From NCBI RefSeq assembly GCF_009729555.1, contig NZ_WODC01000001.1, positions 62,001 to 126,000 of the forward strand: 64,000 nt of DNA. Reading direction: 5' to 3'. Both the position numbers and the translations under genes were made by a program. Below, piece after piece: positions 25,975 to 35,153 of the stretch; position 1 is the stretch's first letter, and the number at the start of each line of letters is the position of its first letter. Under the pieces are notes generated by a model, which saw only the letters and a list, made by a program, of their open reading frames with translations, was not told the origin of the DNA and did no database searches. The stretch is from Pseudodesulfovibrio alkaliphilus (GTDB lineage Bacteria; Desulfobacterota; Desulfovibrionia; Desulfovibrionales; Desulfovibrionaceae).

Positions 25975-27867
25975 ATGTTTGATTTCGTGAACAGGAGACT
26001 GGCGAGCGCCGTGCTGATCCCCGTCATCGCCTCCATCGTCCTGGGCGTAGTCGCCTTGGTCGTGTATGTCCGCCAATCGTCCTACGCCATGAGCCTGGAA
26101 AGCGAGACCCGGGCCGCCGAAGGACAGGCTGTCAGCGTGACGGCCGCCCTCGACCTCTTTGTGCAGGACACCCTGGCCGCGACCCGGGCCATGGCCGAGC
26201 GAGGGGAAATCGTCGCGACCCTCGGCTCCGGCACAGGAGCAGCCCAATCGGTTCTGGACAACTACGTCAGAGACAATCCCAATCTCTTGGGAGGGATGGC
26301 CTTCGACACGACCGGACACGCCACAGCGGGCAGCATGAACGACGGATCAAGCCTGATCGGCCTGTCCGTCTCGGACCGCGACTATGTCAGAGCCGTGCTC
26401 GGCGGCGAAGCCTTCTTCGTATCGCGCACGGTTTTCAAGTCCAGAACCGACGGCTCCCTCACCTTTGCCCTCAGTGCACCAGTGCGCGACGACCACGGCA
26501 GGATCATCGGCGGCGTGGCGCTCTTCTCAGCCTGGGACGAGTTCGGGAAAAACTTCGTGGACCCCGTGGCCATCGGCGATGAAGGATACGGGTTCATCCT
26601 TGATGGTACGGGAAGGCTGGTCTATCACCCTGTGGACCGCTCCTTGGCGCTGACGGATATCAGCAGCAACGAGTTCGTGCGCCGGGCCATAAGCATGCGC
26701 AACGGCGAATTCTCCTACGACTGGGAGGGCCAGGCCAAGATCATGGCATTCCGGACCCATCCTGTCACGGGATGGATCGTGTGCATGTCCGCCTACGAGT
26801 CTGATCTGGCGGCTGGCGCAGTACGCCAGGGATACGTCCTCATGGGCATCGGCGCGGCCATCGCGCTGGCCGTGTCCGGGCTGGTGGCGTTTTTCATGAG
26901 CCGCCTGGTGGTCACGCCGGTAACGCGGGGCATGCACGCCTCGCACAATCTGGCCAAAGGCGACCTGACCATGAACCTCCACAGCGACTCCCCCAATGAA
27001 TTGGGGCGGCTGACACGCGCCCTGGGCGAAATGATCGGCTCGCTGCGCAGCGTGGTGGGCAACGTCAAGTCCGCGGCTGAAATCGTGGCCTCCGGGAGCG
27101 AGGAAATTGCGGCCTCGGCCGAACAGATGAGCGAGGGTACCACCGAGCAGGCGGCCAGCGTCGAGGAAATATCGGCATCCATGGAGCAGATGGCGTCGAG
27201 CATCCGCCAGAACATGGAGGTGGCCCGGCAGACCCGCGACATGGCTGTCAAGATGGCCAGCGATGCGACAATGGGCGGCGAGGCGGTGTTGCAGACCGTG
27301 GCCTCCATGCGCGACATCGCGGACCGGACCTCGGTCATTGAGGAGATCGCCCGGCAGACCAATCTGCTGGCACTCAACGCGGCCATCGAGGCGGCCCGGG
27401 CCGGCGAGCACGGCAAGGGCTTCGCCGTGGTGGCCGCCGAGGTGCGCAAGCTGGCCGAGCATAGCGGCGAGGCCGCACGCAGGATCAGCGAGCTGACCGG
27501 CAGCAGCCTCAAGGTGGCCGAGGAGGCCGGAGAGATGCTCCAGAAGATCGTGGCCGACATCAAGCGCAACGAACAGTTGGTGAACGAGGTGGCCGCCGCC
27601 AGCCAGGAGCAGGACTCGGCAGCCGTGCAGATCACCCAGTCCATCGAGCACCTGGATATTGTGGTCCAGAAGAACGCCTCCTTCTCCGAAGAGCTGTCGG
27701 CCACTTCCCAGGAACTGTCCCAGCAGGCAGTGCAGTTGCAGCAGACTATGGAGTTCTTCACGGTGGCCGACGATAACGGCCGGGACCGCACAGGAGAAAT
27801 CCGTGTGGTGCCTGGAAGTTCTCCCAGGGCGCTGCCCCGTGGCAATGACGGCCTCGAACGCATGTAA
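25975..27867 (+). CDS. Methyl-accepting chemotaxis protein
   Basis: A 630-residue transmembrane chemoreceptor. I chose ATG 25975 with AAGGAGAG upstream; the frame extends further back without support. TM1 is about residues 10-32, the periplasmic sensor about 33-284 looks like a double-Cache domain ([28 protein letters not shown]), TM2 about 286-308, then HAMP and a long signalling helix pair. The conserved CheA/CheW contact tip is [20 protein letters not shown] near residue 460-480. The C-terminus lacks an NWETF-type CheR tether. The ligand is unknown. A terminator follows. Confidence 0.95.
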   Translation: MFDFVNRRLASAVLIPVIASIVLGVVALVVYVRQSSYAMSLESETRAAEGQAVSVTAALDLFVQDTLAATRAMAERGEIVATLGSGTGAAQSVLDNYVRDNPNLLGGMAFDTTGHATAGSMNDGSSLIGLSVSDRDYVRAVLGGEAFFVSRTVFKSRTDGSLTFALSAPVRDDHGRIIGGVALFSAWDEFGKNFVDPVAIGDEGYGFILDGTGRLVYHPVDRSLALTDISSNEFVRRAISMRNGEFSYDWEGQAKIMAFRTHPVTGWIVCMSAYESDLAAGAVRQGYVLMGIGAAIALAVSGLVAFFMSRLVVTPVTRGMHASHNLAKGDLTMNLHSDSPNELGRLTRALGEMIGSLRSVVGNVKSAAEIVASGSEEIAASAEQMSEGTTEQAASVEEISASMEQMASSIRQNMEVARQTRDMAVKMASDATMGGEAVLQTVASMRDIADRTSVIEEIARQTNLLALNAAIEAARAGEHGKGFAVVAAEVRKLAEHSGEAARRISELTGSSLKVAEEAGEMLQKIVADIKRNEQLVNEVAAASQEQDSAAVQITQSIEHLDIVVQKNASFSEELSATSQELSQQAVQLQQTMEFFTVADDNGRDRTGEIRVVPGSSPRALPRGNDGLERM

Positions 27868-27884
27868 ATCCCGCCAAAACCAAT

Positions 27885-27924
27885 GGGGCGGCGCTTCCGG
27901 CATGACCGGGAGCGCCGCCCCTTT
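27885..27924 (+). terminator. Terminator of the MCP gene
   Basis: GGGGCGGCGCT (27885-27895) and AGCGCCGCCCC (27911-27921) form an 11-bp stem, extended inward by a second CCGG/CCGG pairing, followed by TTT. Confidence 0.8.
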
Positions 27925-28038
27925 CCCGGCCGGGCAGGTGCGTGTCACACGGTTGTTTCCAGGCACTTGCTAAAACAGTCCCCCTGTATTAGCCTACGGC
28001 GGAACCATTTTGTCTCAACCGTCGGGAAAGATTGATCG

Positions 28039-28923
28039 ATGCCAACCAACAAGGTCACTGCCAAGGACATCCGCGAGGACATCGCCCGCGCCCGCGCCTA
28101 CGCGGGCAGGAACGATTACATGCGCACCCTCAGCTGTCTGGCCAACGCCGTTCGAGGATTGGTCTCAAGCCAGATATTCGGCGCGGAAAAATTCGAGATA
28201 TACGCCCACATGGAAGAGGCCCTGCGTGATCTGAACAAGATGAAAATGATCAAACGCCTCTTCCCCGACGGTCTGCGCTTCACACGCGGCAAGGAGAAGT
28301 CCTTCTACCAGACCCTGACACGGCTGCACGGCAAGCTCGGGGAAGCAATGGAAAAGGCGCGGCTGACCAAGATGCGCCAACGTCTGGCCGTGCTGGACGA
28401 CAACATGATCAAGGCAAGTCAGTTGATCAAGGAAGGCAACAGGCTCGACGCCCGCAAATTATACCGCAAAATCTCCGAGTATTTCCAGGACATCGAAGGC
28501 ATAGACTCGGACATCGGCAACAGATTGGCCATGTCCGGCATGTTTCCCGAGGCCGTCGAGTATCTGACAAAGGCGCTGGCCGTCTCGCCTGCGGACACAC
28601 GCGCCCACAACGCCCTGATCCTCTGCTATGAGGGCATGCGCGAACATGCCAAGGCCATGGATGCGATCAAGGAAGCCATGCGCCGCCTCGGCCCCAGCGA
28701 GGGGCTCTATCTGCGGCTGGCCAAGCTGCATCTGCTCAAACGCGAATGGGGCGAGGTCCATACCAACGCCCAGGCCGCGCTGGATCGCAATCCGCTCAAT
28801 TCCGAAGCCCAGAAGCTGGTCAGACAGGCACAAACCAAGGTCTTTGCCGGACGCTCCGTCCCTTCGGCATCCGGCACTCCCCCGGCAACGCCCGCGAGCA
28901 AACCCCACAAGCTCGAATTCTAG
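28039..28923 (+). CDS. Tetratricopeptide-repeat protein
   Basis: A 294-residue soluble, helical protein. The N-terminal half (1-150) is charged and probably coiled, and residues 160-270 have at least three TPR units (MFPEAVEYLTKALAVSPADTR, MREHAKAMDAIKEAMRR, REWGEVHTNAQAALDRNP). The C-terminal tail is Ser/Pro/Ala-rich and disordered. The N-terminal ITA-type opening MPTNKVTAKDIREDIARAR is typical of a response-regulator-associated TPR group in Desulfovibrio, but the function is unknown. It is a protein-protein scaffold. Confidence 0.75.
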   Translation: MPTNKVTAKDIREDIARARAYAGRNDYMRTLSCLANAVRGLVSSQIFGAEKFEIYAHMEEALRDLNKMKMIKRLFPDGLRFTRGKEKSFYQTLTRLHGKLGEAMEKARLTKMRQRLAVLDDNMIKASQLIKEGNRLDARKLYRKISEYFQDIEGIDSDIGNRLAMSGMFPEAVEYLTKALAVSPADTRAHNALILCYEGMREHAKAMDAIKEAMRRLGPSEGLYLRLAKLHLLKREWGEVHTNAQAALDRNPLNSEAQKLVRQAQTKVFAGRSVPSASGTPPATPASKPHKLEF

Positions 28924-28943
28924 GACATGGCCGCCCGCCGTCT

Positions 28944-29363
28944 TCAACGAAGCATGGCCCGCAACCAGAGCTGAAAGCGCGGTTCGATTTCGCCCGGCGT
29001 TCGCGAAATGGCTGGCCGCTGGCGGGCATAAAGCACATCGATGCGCTGTCCCGGCCGGTAACGCTCCCACTGATCGTAAGGCAGACTGGCCGTGGCTGTA
29101 CGCACCAAGCCGTCGGTGTCCACGTACTTGTACTCCACCAAGAACCGGGAACCGTCGTTGCCGCCCGCTTCGGCACGCAGGACGGTGACCACGCCGACCG
29201 TGAAGGTTTCTCCATAGATGCGGAATCGCTCGGCACGCAGGATGTCGTAGGGGACCATGGACAAGACATAGACGATGAACGCGACTGCGGCGCAGCCCGT
29301 GAGCCCGCGCAGCACTCGCTTGAGCGGAGTGCGCCTGACGCCTTTGCCCGAAAGAAAGGTCAT
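28944..29363 (-). CDS. DUF3592 membrane-anchored protein
   Basis: A 139-residue protein with one transmembrane helix (about 19-40) and a periplasmic beta domain. The end of the domain (YKYVDTDGLVR, then YRPGQRIDVLYARQRP) fits the DUF3592 pattern of a hypothetical surface domain. The start is unsure: ATG 29363 has no clear Shine-Dalgarno, and a GTG a few codons upstream (VPGRVSNG) is an alternative. It is convergent with the TPR gene and divergent from the next gene. Confidence 0.65.
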   Translation of the reverse strand: MTFLSGKGVRRTPLKRVLRGLTGCAAVAFIVYVLSMVPYDILRAERFRIYGETFTVGVVTVLRAEAGGNDGSRFLVEYKYVDTDGLVRTATASLPYDQWERYRPGQRIDVLYARQRPAISRTPGEIEPRFQLWLRAMLR

Positions 29364-29467
29364 GCCATTGGATACACGGCCCGGCACCCCCACGCAAGAA
29401 GCGAAAAAGCCGAATCGGCGGCTTCTCCCCCTTGCCATCCACATCCGGGCCGGTCTACAGTGGAGCG

Positions 29468-29926
29468 ATGGCACAAAAGAGCGAGAAATTTCGGGCGACG
29501 GCAAGGTCGGCTCCTTCCCCTGTCCCGGCCGCAGACGCCATTGCCCTTATCGAGGGGACCATTCTGCGCATGACGGCCTCGGTGCGCCGGGAGATGGCCG
29601 GCAGCCCGGCCCCCGTAGCTGGCGCGGCAGCGGGGGCGGACAACAGCGAAGCGCTTGAGGTGCGCCCGCTTGGCTGGTGGGTGCTTGTTTGCGGCGAGCC
29701 CCTGAACGAACGCTCCCTTGCTGCCCGCGACGCGGCTCGCGACCGCCTGCTTGATCAGGTCCGCGCCAGCGGGCTGGTCCTGGCGGAAAACATCTGGGTT
29801 TGGGACGAAACCGGCATGGCCCAACTGGTAATCAGCACCGTGCCCAGCCTCAAACGTGCCGAACGGCTGGCCAGCCATCTGCGCGGCAAGGGGCTGTCCG
29901 TCCGCATCCGCCGGGAAAAATTCTAA
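29468..29926 (+). CDS. Unknown 152-residue protein
   Basis: The first 55 residues are Ala/Pro/Ser-rich and probably flexible. The folded C-terminal part (residues 66-152) has strands WWVLVCGE and AQLVISTVPS and ends with a basic segment LSVRIRREKF; its size and pattern are loosely like SPOR-type domains, but I cannot confirm this. ATG 29468 has GGAG only two bases upstream, so the exact start is uncertain. No signal peptide. Convergent with the response regulator gene. Confidence 0.5.
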   Translation: MAQKSEKFRATARSAPSPVPAADAIALIEGTILRMTASVRREMAGSPAPVAGAAAGADNSEALEVRPLGWWVLVCGEPLNERSLAARDAARDRLLDQVRASGLVLAENIWVWDETGMAQLVISTVPSLKRAERLASHLRGKGLSVRIRREKF

Positions 29927-29960
29927 GCCGCTCCCCTCTTCGGTTCCCTGGCCCGAAGGC

Positions 29961-30353
29961 TCAGTCGATGAGCCCGAGGCGGCGCAGTTCCCGCTCAACC
30001 ACTGCCTGACACACGGGCTTGGCGATGCAGCCCGTGGCGCCTCGAGCCTCCGCCCCCAAGGCCCCCTCTCCTTCGTCCAGGGCAGAGGTGACGATCACCT
30101 TGACCCGCCGCGCCGCGGGCACACCCCTGCCCTGCTCCAACCGGCGCATGCGCTCCAGGGTCTCCAGGCCGTCCATGCCGGGCAGCATCACGTCCATGAA
30201 AACGATGTCAAAGGGCGTGGCGTCCAGCGCTCCGGCAAAGAGGTCAAGGGCCTGCTCGCCGCAGTCCGCCTCATGGCACTCGCCAAAGGCCGAGAGAATG
30301 AGCTTGAGGAATTCCCGGTTGATGAGGGTGTCCTCGACGATGAGCGCACGCAT
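29961..30353 (-). CDS. Stand-alone CheY-like response regulator
   Basis: A 130-residue single receiver domain. Phosphorylation site D54 (VFMDVMLPGMDG), acidic pair E7 and D8, T89 and K112 (IAKPV) are all in place, so it should be phosphorylated normally. No output domain. It follows gmhA after seven bases and shares its transcript, an unusual pairing. No histidine kinase is nearby, so the partner is elsewhere in the genome. Confidence 0.88.
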   Translation of the reverse strand: MRALIVEDTLINREFLKLILSAFGECHEADCGEQALDLFAGALDATPFDIVFMDVMLPGMDGLETLERMRRLEQGRGVPAARRVKVIVTSALDEGEGALGAEARGATGCIAKPVCQAVVERELRRLGLID

Positions 30354-30360
30354 GGGCTGG

Positions 30361-30981
30361 TCAGGGTTCCCGCGCCAGGAAGGGAGTCAGTTCGGCCACG
30401 GCCTCGAACAGGAAGTGGTCCACAAGATGGCAGAGCATGTGCCCGGCGGCGATGTGGATCTCCTGAACAACGGCGGTATCCCCTGATGGAACGGTGACGA
30501 GATAATCCGACACGGCGGTCATCTCCCCGCCGCTCTGACCCGAGAGGGCCACGGTGGCGATGCCGTTGCGCCGGGCCTCGCGCATGGCGCGGATGACGTT
30601 GGCGCTGGTGCCCGAGGTGGAGATGCCTACCAGGATGTCGCCGGGACGGCCCAAGGCCTGGACCTGCTTGGAAAAGACCTCGTCAAAGCTGTAATCGTTG
30701 GCAATGGCGGTCAGGGCCGAGGTGTCTGTGGTCAGGGCCAGACCGGGCAGGGGCGGCCGCTCCAGCCTGAAACGGTTGGTGAATTCGGCGGCCAGGTGCT
30801 GGCTGTCGGCCGCGCTGCCGCCGTTGCCGCAGAACATGACCTTGCCGCCGTTGGCCAGACACACGGCCATGGCCCGGGCGATGCCGACCACCAGTTCCGC
30901 CTGGGCGTCAAAAAAGGCCTTACGCGCCTCAAGCCCGGCCGCTGCGTGATCCATCACCTTCCTGAGAGCGGTTTCTGACAT
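30361..30981 (-). CDS. gmhA: D-sedoheptulose-7-phosphate isomerase
   Basis: A 206-residue SIS-domain isomerase that makes the heptose phosphate used for the lipopolysaccharide core. FCGNGGSAADSQHLAAEF (about 49-66), ISTSGTSANV and a C-terminal QEIHIAAGHMLCHL with catalytic histidine are diagnostic. ATG 30981 has AAGGAT about ten bases upstream. No other heptose gene is in the window. The response regulator follows directly. Confidence 0.93.
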   Translation of the reverse strand: MSETALRKVMDHAAAGLEARKAFFDAQAELVVGIARAMAVCLANGGKVMFCGNGGSAADSQHLAAEFTNRFRLERPPLPGLALTTDTSALTAIANDYSFDEVFSKQVQALGRPGDILVGISTSGTSANVIRAMREARRNGIATVALSGQSGGEMTAVSDYLVTVPSGDTAVVQEIHIAAGHMLCHLVDHFLFEAVAELTPFLAREP

Positions 30982-31185
30982 ATGTGGTATCCTTGTGGTT
31001 CTCCCATGTGAGCGAGGGCATACCCTAATGCAAATCATGCCGACACGCAATCGCCCCTGGCAGTGCCCGCCCGAGGCAGGGGGGAGCAAAAGGCTTTTTT
31101 TCGAACGGATTTTAAGGTACAGCCCTCGATCAACCCGGCCGGATCACACGGCCGTAACCCAAGGGAACAAAAGCGACGAAAGGCC

Positions 31186-32064
31186 ATGACAGAATCCAAG
31201 GAAAGCACCGTCCGCCTCCTCATCACCTGCCCGGACCAACCCGGCATCGTGGCTGCGGTCAGCGGTTTTTTGCACAGGAAAAACGCCAATATCATCCACT
31301 CGGACCAGCACTCCACCGATCCGGAGGGCGGCCGCTTCTTCATGCGCAACGAGTTCTTCCTGCCCGGCCTGGACCTGGACGGTCTCACCCGGCTGCGCGA
31401 GGAATTCGCCGAGGTGACCAACGGATTTGTCATGGACTGGAGCCTCAGCCCGGTCTGGATGCCCAAAAAGACGGTCATCCTCTGTTCGCGGGTGGACCAC
31501 GCCCTGATGGAACTCCTGTGGCGATGGAAACGGGGCGACATGCGGGCCGACGTAACCATGGTCATCAGCAACCACCCGGATCTGCGTCTGTCGGTGGAGC
31601 ACTTCGGCGTCCCCTTTCACCACGTTCCGGTAGGACCGACCCTTCGCGACAAGGTCCACGCCGAGGACACCATGATGTCTCTGATGGAGGGACAGGCCGA
31701 TCTCGTGGTGCTCGCCCGCTACATGCAGGTTCTGACGCCAGACTTCGTGGCCCGGTTCGACCGGCGGATCATCAACATCCACCACTCGTTCCTGCCCGCC
31801 TTTGTCGGCGCCGACCCATACCGCAGGGCGCACCAGCGCGGGGTCAAGCTCATTGGGGCCACCGCCCACTACGTCACCGAGGAGCTGGACGAAGGCCCGA
31901 TCATCGAGCAGGATGTCATCCGCGTCACCCACAGTCACGACATAGACGACCTCAAGCGGCTGGGTGCGGACATCGAGCGCCATGTCCTGGCCAGGGCCGT
32001 GCAGTGGCACCTGGAGGACCGCGTCATCGTGGACGGCAACAAAACCATCGTCTTTCGCAGGTAG
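31186..32064 (+). CDS. purU: Formyltetrahydrofolate deformylase
   Basis: A 292-residue enzyme that releases formate from 10-formyl-THF. An N-terminal ACT domain ([19 protein letters not shown], about 10-28, to residue 85) precedes the formyltransferase-like catalytic domain, with the N-x-H motif [10 protein letters not shown] and the aspartate in [11 protein letters not shown] 31186 has AAAGG upstream. In an organism with a folate-based C1 path, PurU balances formyl-THF and supplies formate; it connects logically with the glycine system at 7-12 kb. Confidence 0.94.
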   Translation: MTESKESTVRLLITCPDQPGIVAAVSGFLHRKNANIIHSDQHSTDPEGGRFFMRNEFFLPGLDLDGLTRLREEFAEVTNGFVMDWSLSPVWMPKKTVILCSRVDHALMELLWRWKRGDMRADVTMVISNHPDLRLSVEHFGVPFHHVPVGPTLRDKVHAEDTMMSLMEGQADLVVLARYMQVLTPDFVARFDRRIINIHHSFLPAFVGADPYRRAHQRGVKLIGATAHYVTEELDEGPIIEQDVIRVTHSHDIDDLKRLGADIERHVLARAVQWHLEDRVIVDGNKTIVFRR

Positions 32065-32127
32065 ATCAAGGGCTGACGCAAATCAGATCCGAGCAGCACC
32101 CCGAAAGGTCGCCCGCAATCCGGCCGG

Positions 32128-33771
32128 TCACGTTTCTGAAGCGCTTTCTGTCCCGTCCACACTCCGACCCTCGTCCTGCGCAGGAGCATCCGGCAAAGGC
32201 TGCACCGGGTCGGCCGCGCCGTCGCCCCCCGGCTCCTGCGGCCGTTTCGCCACGCCATATTTCTGCAAAATGCCCGCCAGCTTGGCCTTGAGGTTGGTGG
32301 TCGTCCTGGCCACCTGCTCCAGATTGATCAGCACCATGATGTCCACACGAAAGAGGGCCTTGCCCCATAGGGAGGCGATGGATTCCTTGAGTTCGGACTC
32401 CAGGTTGAGCATGTCCATGGCTGCGACCAGTTGCTTGCCGGTCTTGAGCTTGAACAAAAGCGTACCCTGACGGGTCGCGTCATTGGCGAAGAGCTGCGCC
32501 TTGCGGATCTTGGACATGCCGGGCAGACCGTCCACGGCCGCAACGGAAACGCGCCGCGCCCGACCGCTGCGCACCTGAATCTTGCCCCCCTCCTCGCGGC
32601 CGGTCTCGGCGAGAATGTGAACGGTGTGGTTCTCTAGCAGAAAAAACAGGAGTTTTTCCAACGTGGGGATGCTGAAGTCCTTAGCCAGAGGACGGATGGC
32701 CTCTATCTGGTCGGGGACGAACTCCGCAAGGGCATGATAGAAATGGTCGCTGGTACGGCCGATGGCAATGGCCGCGCCAAGCCCCACGGCCACTACCTGA
32801 TCCAACAGAAACCTGAACTCCGTCTGCTCCTGCCTGCGCTCATCCTCCCCGATCGATCCTTCGCCCGAGGCGCGGGCCAGGGCACGCTTCTCGTACAGCT
32901 TCTCGAAAATCTCGCTGACCGGGTCGATGCAGGTGACGCGGGCTGCCTGGAGGATCTCGCCATCGCCGATATCCGCAGCCTGGGACAGCTCGGACACCCC
33001 GCGGGAAAGCACCGACTGAAGGAGCTTGACCCGCCTGCGCCCTTCGAACTCGGTACGGCTGGCGATGAAGCTTTTCTGGATGCGCGTCTTCTCAATGACC
33101 TGATTGGTGGGATTGAGCCCGGCCAGGATATCGTCAAAGAGAAAACGGATGACCAGAAAGCTCTTCTCCTTGGTCACGGTGAATCGTTCACCCGCAAGGA
33201 TGGCCCCATGGGCGTCCGCCACGCGTTTGGCGATGAACTGCTGGACAAAGGCCCTCCAGAACCGCTCGTCCAGCTCGTGCTGCTCAATGAGGGCGCTATA
33301 TTCGCGCAAGGCGTCCTTGCCGAAATAGCGCAGGACGATCTCCTCGAAATTGTCGGTGATCAGGGCCATGGCGTAGACAATGCCCTGCACGCACTTGATG
33401 AGCATGGACTCCGTATTGACCAGCCCGGTGCGCAGCTCGTCCGCCCTGCCCGTATCGCCCGCCCTGACGGCTTTTTCGTAATGCCCCAGCTGGACGATGA
33501 AGCCCGCGATCTGCTTGTGGATGTATTCGTAACCGGGGTGCCCGGCCCGGGCGCACAGCAATTCGATGACACTCGCCTGCTGGGCTTTGAGCAGAGGGTA
33601 TTCGCTGATGTTGCCGTGGTTGACCCTGATGAATTCCAGCAGCAGATCGCGCTCCATGACCTCGCGCAGGGCGGAGCGCTCCTTGAGGATACGCAGCTTT
33701 TGCTGATAGGCGGCCAGCCGCTGATTCTTGTCCAACTGGGGGGAGCCGGACTCGGAAGAGGATGCGCTCAT
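32128..33771 (-). CDS. Large orphan protein, function unknown
   Basis: A 547-residue soluble, mostly helical protein. The N-terminal 45 residues are charged and coiled-coil-like; residues 50-350 are alpha-helical; the last 40 are Pro/Asp/Gly-rich and disordered. I find no P-loop, kinase, nuclease or signalling motif. Segments such as KEKSFLVIRFLFDDILAGLNP and TLLFKLKTGKQLVAAMDMLN look like conserved elements. It is monocistronic with no informative neighbour, and codon use matches the region. Probably lineage-specific. Confidence 0.6.
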   Translation of the reverse strand: MSASSSESGSPQLDKNQRLAAYQQKLRILKERSALREVMERDLLLEFIRVNHGNISEYPLLKAQQASVIELLCARAGHPGYEYIHKQIAGFIVQLGHYEKAVRAGDTGRADELRTGLVNTESMLIKCVQGIVYAMALITDNFEEIVLRYFGKDALREYSALIEQHELDERFWRAFVQQFIAKRVADAHGAILAGERFTVTKEKSFLVIRFLFDDILAGLNPTNQVIEKTRIQKSFIASRTEFEGRRRVKLLQSVLSRGVSELSQAADIGDGEILQAARVTCIDPVSEIFEKLYEKRALARASGEGSIGEDERRQEQTEFRFLLDQVVAVGLGAAIAIGRTSDHFYHALAEFVPDQIEAIRPLAKDFSIPTLEKLLFFLLENHTVHILAETGREEGGKIQVRSGRARRVSVAAVDGLPGMSKIRKAQLFANDATRQGTLLFKLKTGKQLVAAMDMLNLESELKESIASLWGKALFRVDIMVLINLEQVARTTTNLKAKLAGILQKYGVAKRPQEPGGDGAADPVQPLPDAPAQDEGRSVDGTESASET

Positions 33772-33904
33772 GCTTACCCCATGTCACGGGTCTTCGGGAT
33801 GGGTATCCTCAGAAACCTACGCCATATAAGATTTTTTTGCAAAACATAAATGCCCCGACAGCCCACCATTGAAGGGAGCACAACGGGAGGGACGGCCTGT
33901 CCCC

Positions 33905-34807
33905 TCAGGCGGCGACGCGGACCGGCTCCTGGCGGCGGGAAAGACTGCGGCGCAATCCCTTGCGATACTCCCGGCCGTGCTCGTCCAGGATAAGGCCCAG
34001 GTAGAGCATGTTGCGCCGGGCGGCCTCGGTATAGGGATCTCGCTCCACGCCGAACCGCGCCTTGAAGTGGGCGGACATGCAGCCGATGGCGTTGGATAGA
34101 CAGTTTTCCATCCTGGCACGCATAAAGGCGTGAAACCCCCTGGTGGAGGCAGCCAGCTCAAAACGCGAACCAAATTCGGTGATCCCCGCCTCTACAAACT
34201 CATCAAAAAGGAGATCCAGTTTTTCCAAATAGATGTCGTCCGCCATCTGGGCGATGATGTCGGCGGTAGCCAGAACGTGCGCGGCCAGCATCACCTCGAT
34301 GTTGGCATGGACCACGGCAAGGGGCGAGGCAGCGAGTTCGGTGCAGCGGATCATGCTCTCCATGTCCAGCATGTCGGCCACCGGCCAGTTTCTGGCGTCT
34401 GCATAGGATTCAAGCAGGTCAATGGACCGCTCCACATGCCCGACGGCGAACCGCGCCCCGGTGCCGATGCGCTCTTCTTCGCGACGGATGTAGCCCGTGT
34501 CGTGGAACAAAGCCGCGATAAGGGCCAGCTCGACCGTGCGCGGCGACATGCCGTGACGGACGAGGTGAACGCCGTGGAGCAGACGGGCCGTGGCAAGCAA
34601 CACACCGAGGGTGTGCGCAAAGTCGTGATAGCCCGTGTCACAATGATGGTAGCCCTCCATGGAGCCGTGAAAGAGCCGCTCAACGTCGGCAAAGGCGCGA
34701 CCATAACGGCCCGGCTCGAATCCGGGAAGCATGGAGGCGACGATGTCACGGACCTCGCGGTCCGCTTCGGACGGATTTCTGATGATCAGGCGTACACTGC
34801 GGGTCAT
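33905..34807 (-). CDS. HD-domain phosphohydrolase, PDE-like
   Basis: A 300-residue protein with HD-superfamily metal ligands: YHDFAHT (about residue 60-66), ALFHDTGY (about 100), VHANIEV and ATADIIAQMADD further on. The H-x3-H then HD then D order with Y-H-D-x2-H is closer to class I cyclic-nucleotide phosphodiesterases than to HD-GYP. Start choice is uncertain: ATG 34807 has only a distant AAGG, and a GTG at 34852 is possible. It is divergent from the RND operon with a 346-bp spacer between them. Confidence 0.72.
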   Translation of the reverse strand: MTRSVRLIIRNPSEADREVRDIVASMLPGFEPGRYGRAFADVERLFHGSMEGYHHCDTGYHDFAHTLGVLLATARLLHGVHLVRHGMSPRTVELALIAALFHDTGYIRREEERIGTGARFAVGHVERSIDLLESYADARNWPVADMLDMESMIRCTELAASPLAVVHANIEVMLAAHVLATADIIAQMADDIYLEKLDLLFDEFVEAGITEFGSRFELAASTRGFHAFMRARMENCLSNAIGCMSAHFKARFGVERDPYTEAARRNMLYLGLILDEHGREYRKGLRRSLSRRQEPVRVAA

Positions 34808-35017
34808 TCTCGAAACAACACCTTGCAAGAGAGTTTCCGATGCTGTTTTCACAGAAAACAGCCCGCGTCAACTGTCTGGCCGCTCCCGACAGGATAGGCG
34901 CATGGAATTCCCAATCAGCGTCTTGGGGACAAATCGATAATCCATCCGGCGCAACTTGAAATGCCTTTGCCCAGCGTGGTCAGAAAGCTGACAAACTTCA
35001 CGCCCGGCCTTGCCTCC

Positions 35018-35046
35018 TTGACAATTTTTTTCTATGAAAATAAAGA
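35018..35046 (+). promoter_or_regulatory. Sigma-70 promoter of the RND operon
   Basis: A perfect TTGACA (35018-35023), 17-base T-rich spacer, TAAAGA (35041-35046), about 108 bases before the adaptor ATG. The rest of 34808-35153 shows no gene and no repressor gene is adjacent. Confidence 0.6.
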
Positions 35047-35153
35047 GTTGATATTTCTCGCCAACAGGGCGGGCACAAGGGGAGCATTCCCCATGCAATT
35101 CGAGGGGTTGTGCGGCACCGTCCAAAAAAGCCACAAAACCGAAAGAAGGCGCG

